A stretch of DNA of 37,181 nucleotides, from contig JACRHB010000179.1 in NCBI GenBank assembly GCA_016217725.1, positions 1-37,181 on the forward strand, in the 5' to 3' direction. Made by a program: the position numbers and the translations under genes. The notes beneath the pieces were generated by a model. The model was given only the letters and a program-made list of their open reading frames with translations. It was not told the origin of the DNA and ran no database searches. Below are positions 31,844 through 37,181 of the stretch, in pieces (positions within the stretch are counted from its first letter, which is position 1; each line of letters opens with the position of its first letter). The stretch comes from Nitrospirota bacterium (GTDB lineage: Bacteria > Nitrospirota > Thermodesulfovibrionia > UBA6902).

Positions 31844-32701
31844 TTACGGCTTTACAACGAGCACGGGGCATGGGGCATAACCGATGACCTTTTCAGCGAC
31901 GCTTCCCATCAACAATCTTTTTATCCCCGTTCTTCCGTGACTGCCCATTACTATTACATTGGAGTTATACTGCCTTGCGGTATCCGTAATGATTTTGTAC
32001 GTCTCGCCTTCTTTCACAAGAGCTTCCGCTTTTACCCCTTCCGCTTCGGCGTTTCTTTTTACGCCCTCAACAAAGCCCTTTGCTTCTTTTACGAGCTTCT
32101 CGACCGCACCCGGCGCCTCGGTCTGGAATTCATCGGTAACGTCCACTATGGACACAATCCTCAATTGTCCCCCGTAAGACTTCGCGAGGTCTATCGCCTT
32201 TTCCGCTGCAGCCCTGCAATATTTTGAACCGTCGGTAGGAAGGAGTATCTCTTTCCAGCCTATTGCGGAATCATGGGGGACTACGAGGACGTCGCTTTGA
32301 CTGTGGCCTATGACTCTTGCGGTAACGCTCCCGACAAGGGTCTTTTCGAGCCGCTTCATGCCGTGCCGTCCCATGACTATCAAATCGTATCCCCCTTCAT
32401 CGGCGGCATCCACGATGGTCTGAAAAGGCGTGCCTTCTTCAATCTTCGTCCTTATGTAGACGTCTTCTTCATTCGCTATCTCCCGTATCCCGGCTAATAT
32501 CTTTTCACCCTCCTCCTGCAATTTTTTACCGATCTTTTCCCTTGTGCTGAGGACATCGAACTGGTCCTGATAAACGGGAATGGTCGTGAGTACGGTTATC
32601 CAGCTTTTGTCGTCATGGACTATCTTGCACGCCTGCCTGAAGGCGTTTTTGCTCGAATCGGAGCCGTCAACCGCTGCGAGGATCTTTCTGTATCTGCCCA
32701 T
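31844..32701 (-). CDS. Tandem universal stress protein (two UspA domains)
   Basis: The 285-residue protein has two UspA domains. Each keeps the ATP-binding G-2x-G-9x-G(S) motif: GRHGMKRLEKTLVGS in the first (about 1-145) and GSHGRTGIKRLLMGS in the second (about 150-285). It is therefore of the nucleotide-binding type. The ATG at 32701 (MGRYRKILAAVDGSDSSKN) is the family start. The frame is open far upstream, but that part crosses the octamer repeat and the GH57 remnant on the other strand and has no protein-like content. It probably acts in general stress response in the cytoplasm. Confidence 0.93.
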   Translation of the reverse strand: MGRYRKILAAVDGSDSSKNAFRQACKIVHDDKSWITVLTTIPVYQDQFDVLSTREKIGKKLQEEGEKILAGIREIANEEDVYIRTKIEEGTPFQTIVDAADEGGYDLIVMGRHGMKRLEKTLVGSVTARVIGHSQSDVLVVPHDSAIGWKEILLPTDGSKYCRAAAEKAIDLAKSYGGQLRIVSIVDVTDEFQTEAPGAVEKLVKEAKGFVEGVKRNAEAEGVKAEALVKEGETYKIITDTARQYNSNVIVMGSHGRTGIKRLLMGSVAEKVIGYAPCPVLVVKP

Positions 32702-32722
32702 AGGCAATACTTTAGCTCTGAA

Positions 32723-32805
32723 AGTGCAAAAGTGCAATAGCGCAATAGTGCAAAAGTTTTTCAATCCTTCCGTGCTGTTGCACTTTTGCTCTTCTGCACT
32801 TTTGC
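32723..32805. repeat. Octamer palindromic array, GTGCAAAA type
   Basis: GTGCAAAA, GTGCAATA, GCGCAATA, GTGCAAAA follow in exact 8-base steps and are faced by an inverted series (TTGCACTTTTGCTC, then TGCACTTTTGC). The layout is the same as in the 7-base arrays of the ribosomal genes, but with another period and unit. It abuts the UspA start. Confidence 0.82.
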
Positions 32806-32856
32806 CCTTAGCGCCTCTCATTGCAATCATCGAATAATCTGATATGATTTGGATAG

Positions 32857-33258
32857 ATGGGAAAATACGTTTGCATACACGGGCATTTTTACCAGCCATT
32901 GAGGCAATCGAGAAAACTCGTGAAGCTGACCAATTTTGCAGAATACCTTTCAAAGCATCCCCCGACGCATGAAGTGACGGTGTATGAAAATTCATCATGG
33001 AGCTGCATTCACGGTGTAGAGAGGTGGAGGGATAACTGCGGCTGCAATACCGGGCTGCATCAGGGCTGGACGCAGGCGTGGAGAAAACCCTTGAGAGAGG
33101 CGCTTGACGAGCTGAGATTTTCCGCAATCGCCGTATATGAAGAAGCGGCGGAAAAATATCTCAAGGACCCGTGGAAGGCGAGGAATATGACATACGCGAA
33201 ATGGATCGAGGCCTTCCGCAAGCTGGGTTATTATCTCCACGTTAAGATAGCGTTATAA
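32857..33258 (+). pseudogene. Remnant of a GH57/DUF3536-type glycoside hydrolase gene
   Basis: The 133-codon frame starts with MGKYVCIHGHFYQP, the N-terminus of large GH57 (amylopullulanase-like) enzymes with a DUF3536 domain. After about 16 residues it jumps to sequence from the middle of such proteins: EYLSKHPPTHEVTVYENSSW, SCIHGVERWRDNCGCNTG, QGWTQAWRKPLREALDEL and DPWKARN. Full-length relatives have several hundred more residues, including the whole catalytic barrel. So most of the gene is lost by an internal deletion, and the C-terminus is also cut. It may still be transcribed but cannot be a working hydrolase. The reading frame is still open, so a small new protein is not excluded. Confidence 0.72.
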
Positions 33259-33269
33259 AAACTGTAACC

Positions 33270-33287
33270 TGGCACAATACTGTGACA
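33270..33287 (+). promoter_or_regulatory. Candidate enhancer site for a sigma-54 activator, unit 2
   Basis: TGGCACA-ATAC-TGTGACA differs from the unit 1 dyad by one base in the arms. Its second arm starts 138 bases before the GC of the -12 box, compared with 139 in unit 1. AACTGTAACCT, also found at 30432, lies just before it. Confidence 0.58.
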
Positions 33288-33405
33288 CGGCGAACTGTGC
33301 AACGGCACATCTTTTGTCCCTTTATTTTAAGGTATAAATCCGCCCTATTTTTATAACTGCTTGATTCTTAAGAAGATAAAATTCCCCGGTTATGTTTAAC
33401 CTCTT

Positions 33406-33421
33406 TGGCATATTCTTTGCT
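33406..33421 (+). promoter_or_regulatory. Sigma-54 (-24/-12) promoter, unit 2
   Basis: TGGCAT-N5-TTGCT with ten bases between GG and GC, the same bases as in the promoter at 30613. Transcription would start near 33432, leaving a leader of about 250 bases before the lipoprotein gene. Confidence 0.75.
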
Positions 33422-33486
33422 TTTCTTTAATCACCGAATCTAAAAACGAGTTAATCCAGATTATTAAATTTAATTAGAGGTTGTTT

Positions 33487-33613
33487 GTCTGTCATTCCGG
33501 CGGTCTTTAAGCCGGGATCCATGAGTCGGCAGGCTCACCATGACATCATTGTCACCCTGAGCTTGTCGAAGGGCTGGATTCCCGCTCATCCCGAAGTGTC
33601 GGGAGGGAATGAC
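33487..33613 (+). repeat. Dispersed repeat, long type, copy B (inside a leader)
   Basis: This is nearly identical to 6802-6928 and in the same orientation, with about ten base changes, mostly in the first 60 bases. It lies between the sigma-54 promoter at 33406 and the lipoprotein gene, so the leader RNA would contain its hairpins. The rest of the 33259-33683 spacer holds only the regulatory sites listed. Confidence 0.88.
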
Positions 33614-33683
33614 GGTTCAATGGTTGAGCTTATAACCAAACTTTAAATAAAACAATTCCCTCGAAATTTAAAAAGGAGGATAA

Positions 33684-34754
33684 ATGAAAAAGGGGTTTAT
33701 CAATAACAAGAGAGCAAAATATATCGTAATGATGCTTATGGGCTTATGGGCTTTGACGTTATTTGCATGCGGCGGAGGCGGAGGAGGCAGTAGCAGCAGC
33801 AGTGAACCGCAGCCTTCCCAGGAACAGCCGCCTCAACAAGAAAAAGTAACCGTCTCCGGCGTAGCAGCGACAGGCGCTCCGGTTACAGGCAAAGTCTATC
33901 TGAAAGACAGCATCGGCAACGACGTAGACCGCACGGTCGATATAACCCCCGACGGAACCTACACGATTGACGTAACGGGCCTCACTGCGCCGTTTTACCT
34001 TTGCGCGGAACCGACAAGCGGCAAAAAACTTTATTCAATCGCCATGGGCCCCGGAACCGCCAATATTAATCCTCTGACCGATCTGGCGGTTGCAGCCGCA
34101 AAGAAGGTAAAAGATCCGGCAGACGTGTACAACGATCCCGGCAGTCATCCTATAACACAAGATGAAATAAATAAAGTCGTCGCCGATATCCGGACCCTTC
34201 TGGACAATCTGCTCGATAAATACGGCGCCAACGTTAATTTCCTTTTAGATGAATTCCATGCCGATCATACGGGACTCGATAAAGTCTTTGACGATGTAGA
34301 TGTGAATATAAATACGCTTACCGGAAAAGTGACATTTGTGGATGAAGACACAGGCAATACATTAGGAGAAACAAACACAGAATTGGATGAAACGACCGAC
34401 CCTGTAGAGCTTGTGGTTTCAGGAGAGGGAGTTAATAGTTCCGACGTATCACTCAAATTGATTAATGTAAGGTCATCAAAAATAGGGCAGGTTATATATT
34501 ACGAACCAATGGGAAGAGTGGATTTTAGAAGTACTTCAATTACTGAAGTATCAATATCAGGAAATGTTGTAACAATTAAAGGTACAGGAACGGTTAATGA
34601 CATTGAAGAAGGTTATTCGTTTACAGCAGTAATTAATGACAGTAATCCAGATGCAATGAGTGTAGTTATAAGTAAAGATGGCGGGCCTTCTTACACTACT
34701 GCTTCTCAACCTATAACTAACACAACCGGTGGATATACGGTAGAAATTAAATAA
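33684..34754 (+). CDS. Predicted surface lipoprotein with a beta-sandwich N-terminal domain
   Basis: The 356-residue protein has a signal peptide ending in the lipobox LFAC, then a Gly6/Ser5 linker and a Pro/Gln-rich spacer. VSGVAATGAPVTGKVYLKDS begins a domain like those of carboxypeptidase-regulatory-like modules, and NPLTDLAVAAA recalls lipoproteins of metal-reducing bacteria. The last ~100 residues (VTIKGTGTVNDIEEGYSFTA and on) form a second beta-rich domain, encoded by clearly more AT-rich DNA than the first part. I infer an outer-membrane or surface role. AAGGAGG precedes the ATG. It is the first gene after the sigma-54 promoter of unit 2, and a PEP-CTERM gene follows after 40 bases. 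Confidence 0.82.
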   Translation: MKKGFINNKRAKYIVMMLMGLWALTLFACGGGGGGSSSSSEPQPSQEQPPQQEKVTVSGVAATGAPVTGKVYLKDSIGNDVDRTVDITPDGTYTIDVTGLTAPFYLCAEPTSGKKLYSIAMGPGTANINPLTDLAVAAAKKVKDPADVYNDPGSHPITQDEINKVVADIRTLLDNLLDKYGANVNFLLDEFHADHTGLDKVFDDVDVNINTLTGKVTFVDEDTGNTLGETNTELDETTDPVELVVSGEGVNSSDVSLKLINVRSSKIGQVIYYEPMGRVDFRSTSITEVSISGNVVTIKGTGTVNDIEEGYSFTAVINDSNPDAMSVVISKDGGPSYTTASQPITNTTGGYTVEIK

Positions 34755-34794
34755 GCAAAAAAATACTAGATATCAAACTATTAGGAGAACACTT

Positions 34795-35325
34795 ATGAAA
34801 ACAAATAAATATTTAACTCTAATAATAGCGTTTTTGGTTTTGATGCTGTCTGCTACAATAGCATCAGCAACTCCAAGCGCAAGTATTTTATATAATGAGA
34901 CAAGCCCGGGAGAAGGATTGTGGCGTTACGATTATACATTCAATAACACATCTACTAACAATGAATACCTTTATTATGTGCGCTTGGATTTTGGCGGCAA
35001 TTTTGAAATTGCAAATACAACGATTCCAAACGGATGGACAGGCACTTGGGCACTAACAGGCCCTGCTAATTTTATAGAGTCTCATACAAACAATCTTGTT
35101 AATGATATTAGTCCAAACAGTAGTAAGGGCGCATTCAGCTTTACAATTAATTCCAAGATAGGAAGTGTTCCATATACAGCTTATTTCGATGATCATTTAG
35201 GAACAAGGCTCAAAGGCATCGGAATGACGACCGTTGTCCCCGAGCCGTTAAGTTATATCCTTTTTGGCGTCGGCGGGGTAGTGCTGGGGGCAAGACGTTA
35301 TTTGAAAAGGAAAAGAAGCTCTTAG
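34795..35325 (+). CDS. PEP-CTERM sorting-signal protein
   Basis: The 176-residue protein has a signal peptide (LTLIIAFLVLMLSATIASA) and a typical C-terminal signal: VVPEPLSYILFGVGGVVLGA followed by RRYLKRKRSS. The mature part is Asn/Thr-rich with aromatic residues, a likely beta fold, and no catalytic motif. It is expected to be processed by an exosortase encoded elsewhere. Its body is AT-rich like the end of the lipoprotein gene before it, whereas the sorting signal returns to the genome's usual composition. Both are probably transcribed from the sigma-54 promoter at 33406. Confidence 0.9.
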   Translation: MKTNKYLTLIIAFLVLMLSATIASATPSASILYNETSPGEGLWRYDYTFNNTSTNNEYLYYVRLDFGGNFEIANTTIPNGWTGTWALTGPANFIESHTNNLVNDISPNSSKGAFSFTINSKIGSVPYTAYFDDHLGTRLKGIGMTTVVPEPLSYILFGVGGVVLGARRYLKRKRSS

Positions 35326-35384
35326 CTCCCTTCGTTTAAATTTAATAATCTCATTTAATGGCTGCATGTTTGAATGGCATGGGC

Positions 35385-36623
35385 CTACCCGAGTGCCCGC
35401 CAGAGGGCGCTTGTCGGCATAGCCGCGAACCGATCACTGAAAGGCACTGCGGCATCGCCATCGAATAACACGATCCCTCGATAGAATTTCTTTCCAGCTA
35501 AATCAGCGAGGGCCTTCAGTCCGCTGAAGTCCTTTTCGCCGACGCTTGCCGCGGCTTTTACTTCAATGCCTACGATCCTTCCTTGAATATCCTCCAGCAC
35601 AGCGTCAACCTCCTGTCCGGAGGGCGTGCGAAAATAGAACAGGGAACCGCGCGTTTTATTCCATGTCATCTGCTTGCGCAATTCCATAACGACAAAGGTC
35701 TCAAGGAGATGGCCGTAGAACTGACGGTCACCGGGATGCTCCCGGCTCATAACTCCGGAAAGCTGAGCAGCCATGCCGCTGTCTATCAGGTGCAGCTTTG
35801 GCGACTTCACAAGACGCTTGCTCCGGTTTGTGGACCACGCCGGAAGCAGTTGGATGAGAAACGTGGTTTCGAGAAGACTCAGGTAACGCCGCAAGGTGGT
35901 GTGAGCAATCCCTGTAGAGCGGGAAAGCTCGGACATATTGAGAAGTCCGCCTGAACGAGCTGCCATGAGAGACAACAGCCTCGGCATGTCGGTTAGTCCC
36001 ACGATATGGGCGAGATCGCGCACATCGCGCTGGAGAATAGTGGTAATGTATGCCCCAAACCACGCCCGTCGGCGCTCCGGAACGCTCCGGGCTACCGCCT
36101 CGGGATATCCGCCTGTCAGTACACACTTGAGGATGTCGCGGTCCGCCGGTCTGACCTTTATCATCCGGGGCATTTCTGCGGAAAATACTGCGTCAATGAA
36201 CCTCTCCCGTCGTCCGGCTAACTCTCCCTGCGAAAAGGGCCACAATGTCACGATCTCTATCCTGCCGGCCAGCGACTCCGACATCTTCGGCAGCAGCAGG
36301 ACGTTCGCTGAACCGGTCAGAAGGAACCTGCCCGGTTTACGATCACTGTCGACCTGACGTTTGACGGCCGGAAACAGCCCCGGCGCTTTCTGCACCTCGT
36401 CGATGACGGTCATACCATTCTGCCTCCTCAGAAAACCGACCGGATCATCGGTCGCTGCAGCCAGAACCGTAGCATCGTCCAGTGTAAGATAATTGCCTCC
36501 CAACTCCCCGGACAACTCTTCGGCAAGGGTCGTTTTTCCCGTTTGACGCGCCCCGTTGAGCAGTACAACAGGTGTATCCGCCAGGGCCTCACGAATACGG
36601 TCTATAATATTTCTTCGGAACAT
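35385..36623 (-). CDS. ATP-binding protein of the AAA_14/DUF4143 family
   Basis: The 412-residue protein has Walker A GARQTGKTT (about 25-33), Walker B MTVIDEVQ, a sensor-like LLTGSANVLLL, a winged-helix-like middle (LSRSTGIAHTTLRRYLSLLE) and a C-terminal DUF4143 nuclease-like region with FRTPSGQEVDAVLED and VGIEVKAA. This last part resembles the PD-(D/E)XK arrangement (Asp, then Glu-x-Lys). The family is common, patchy and often carried on accessory DNA. Its function is not established. It is monocistronic here, with repeats on its upstream side. Confidence 0.9.
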   Translation of the reverse strand: MFRRNIIDRIREALADTPVVLLNGARQTGKTTLAEELSGELGGNYLTLDDATVLAAATDDPVGFLRRQNGMTVIDEVQKAPGLFPAVKRQVDSDRKPGRFLLTGSANVLLLPKMSESLAGRIEIVTLWPFSQGELAGRRERFIDAVFSAEMPRMIKVRPADRDILKCVLTGGYPEAVARSVPERRRAWFGAYITTILQRDVRDLAHIVGLTDMPRLLSLMAARSGGLLNMSELSRSTGIAHTTLRRYLSLLETTFLIQLLPAWSTNRSKRLVKSPKLHLIDSGMAAQLSGVMSREHPGDRQFYGHLLETFVVMELRKQMTWNKTRGSLFYFRTPSGQEVDAVLEDIQGRIVGIEVKAAASVGEKDFSGLKALADLAGKKFYRGIVLFDGDAAVPFSDRFAAMPTSALWRALG

Positions 36624-36734
36624 GGCCTTATTTTAGCCGGATAATGGCGAAATTGCAAGTAGGAAACCAAGCGCCTCACCCCATTGTCTATTCGGCGAAT
36701 TTTCTCTTCCCGGCGTCAGCGCCATAGTACGATA

Positions 36735-36841
36735 GTAACCCTTCAGTTACGGGATGTCACCTGTCATTCTGAGGAGCGAAGCGACGAAGAATCTCCTGCT
36801 TTATTAACGCGTTGAGATTCTTCGCTTCGCTCAGAATGACA
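36735..36841 (-). repeat. Dispersed palindromic repeat, TGTCATTCTGAG type, copy 2 (inverted)
   Basis: Its reverse complement matches 7215-7320 closely over the 80-bp core (36762-36841) and the adjoining GTAAC...CAGTTACGGGA flank. So the same extended unit occurs near both ends of the window in opposite orientation. Confidence 0.85.
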
Positions 36842-36980
36842 ATGTCAGACACTATTGCCACCCATAACTTTTGCCTTTCACCTTTTGGGTGAATATACAA
36901 TATGTGACTATCTCATTTATGTCATTGTCTTTATCTGTGAAATCTGTGGATATAACTGCCGTTCTTAGGTTTTAAAGATG

Positions 36981-37047
36981 TCATTCCTCCCGAAATATCG
37001 GGATTGGGAATCCTTATTAAAGAAAGATTCCGGACAAGCCGGAATGA
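36981..37047 (-). repeat. Short relative of the long dispersed repeat
   Basis: It starts TCATTCCTCCCGAAATATCG and ends with CCGGAATGA. It matches the two ends of the long repeat (6802-6928, read inverted) but lacks its middle, so it is a deletion derivative. Confidence 0.65.
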
Positions 37048-37181
37048 GTGCGCCTGAGAGTGTGCGAGGACGGAGGGGTGGAAGCCCCCTTCAGGCATAC
37101 GCTCTCCGGCCTGTAACCGAACGTAACTGCGTCACTGCAAGGTGGGGTGGGGAGCAACGGGAGGTGAAGAACCAGTCCGTA
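37048..37181 (+). ncRNA. Possible structured RNA, perhaps the 5' end of a group II intron (cut by the window end)
   Basis: The stretch starts GTGCGCC. GCCTGA (37052) can pair with TCAGGC (37091), or alternatively GAGAGTGTG (37057) with TACGCTCTC (37098-37106), and a GGAGGGG/CCCCCTTC hairpin lies inside. The rest is G-rich with no ORF. GTGCG at the start followed by nested stems is how group II introns begin, but the diagnostic domains V and VI and the reverse transcriptase would lie outside the window. This is a guess from pattern only. Confidence 0.3.

Noticed and set aside
32702-33127. N-terminal extension of the UspA frame by about 140 residues
   Set aside because: The extension crosses the octamer repeat and runs antisense to the GH57 remnant. 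The UspA family start MGRYRKILAAVDG fits at 32701.
1-37181. tRNA or rRNA genes
   Set aside because: I saw no tRNA-like cloverleaf with a T-loop consensus and no rRNA sequence, though a short tRNA could be missed by eye.

Overview
The window looks like a bacterial chromosome segment of medium GC. I infer, from memory and not from a search, a Nitrospirota-like (Thermodesulfovibrionia-type) environmental bacterium. The basis is a complete str-S10-spc-alpha ribosomal superoperon with Zn-ribbon (C+) forms of S4, S14, L24 and L36, PEP-CTERM proteins under sigma-54-type promoters, multiheme cytochromes c, PilZ/GGDEF/EAL signalling, and many dispersed palindromic repeats. The phylum assignment is tentative.

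Layout. (1) 1-7200: the 3' end of a SpoU-type RNA methyltransferase gene; a tightly overlapped minus-strand operon of sensor kinase, REC-GGDEF-EAL protein and stand-alone receiver; a two-CW/cNMP-binding/rhodanese fusion protein; a THUMP-type RNA methyltransferase; a small exported protein. (2) 7400-27250: one 34-gene plus-strand run, rpsL-rpsG-fusA-tuf-rpsJ-rplCDWB-rpsS-rplV-rpsC-rplP-rpmC-rpsQ-rplNXE-rpsNH-rplFR-rpsE-rpmD-rplO-secY-map-infA-rpmJ-rpsMKD-rpoA-rplQ. It starts at a sigma-70-like promoter and ends at a strong intrinsic terminator. adk is missing between secY and map. (3) 27400-30660: a PilZ protein, then a minus-strand pair encoding an octaheme lipoprotein cytochrome and a NapC/NrfH-like membrane cytochrome, with two operator-like palindromes upstream. 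(4) 30410-35330: a cell-surface region with a small Cys-rich protein, two PEP-CTERM proteins and a lipoprotein. Two transcription units begin with near-identical sigma-54 (-24/-12) promoters, each with a TGT-N-ACA dyad about 138 bp upstream. A tandem UspA gene and a GH57/DUF3536 gene remnant lie between them. (5) 35385-37181: an AAA_14/DUF4143 ATPase and a repeat-rich end that may hold the start of a structured RNA.

The most unusual feature is a family of intergenic elements inside the ribosomal superoperon. Fourteen junctions carry arrays of degenerate 7-nt units (AGTTGTT, AAGTTAA, AAGTAGG, AACAATG and AAATTTG types), usually followed by their inverted complement, so that a long hairpin would form between one gene's stop codon and the next gene's ribosome binding site. 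The sequence of the unit changes from copy to copy, but the 7-nt period and palindromic layout stay. Several copies supply the stop codon or last codons of the upstream gene, and genes after some copies (rplB, secY, map) lack a visible Shine-Dalgarno sequence. An 8-nt version lies near 32.75 kb. The second highlight is the sigma-54/enhancer architecture of the PEP-CTERM region.
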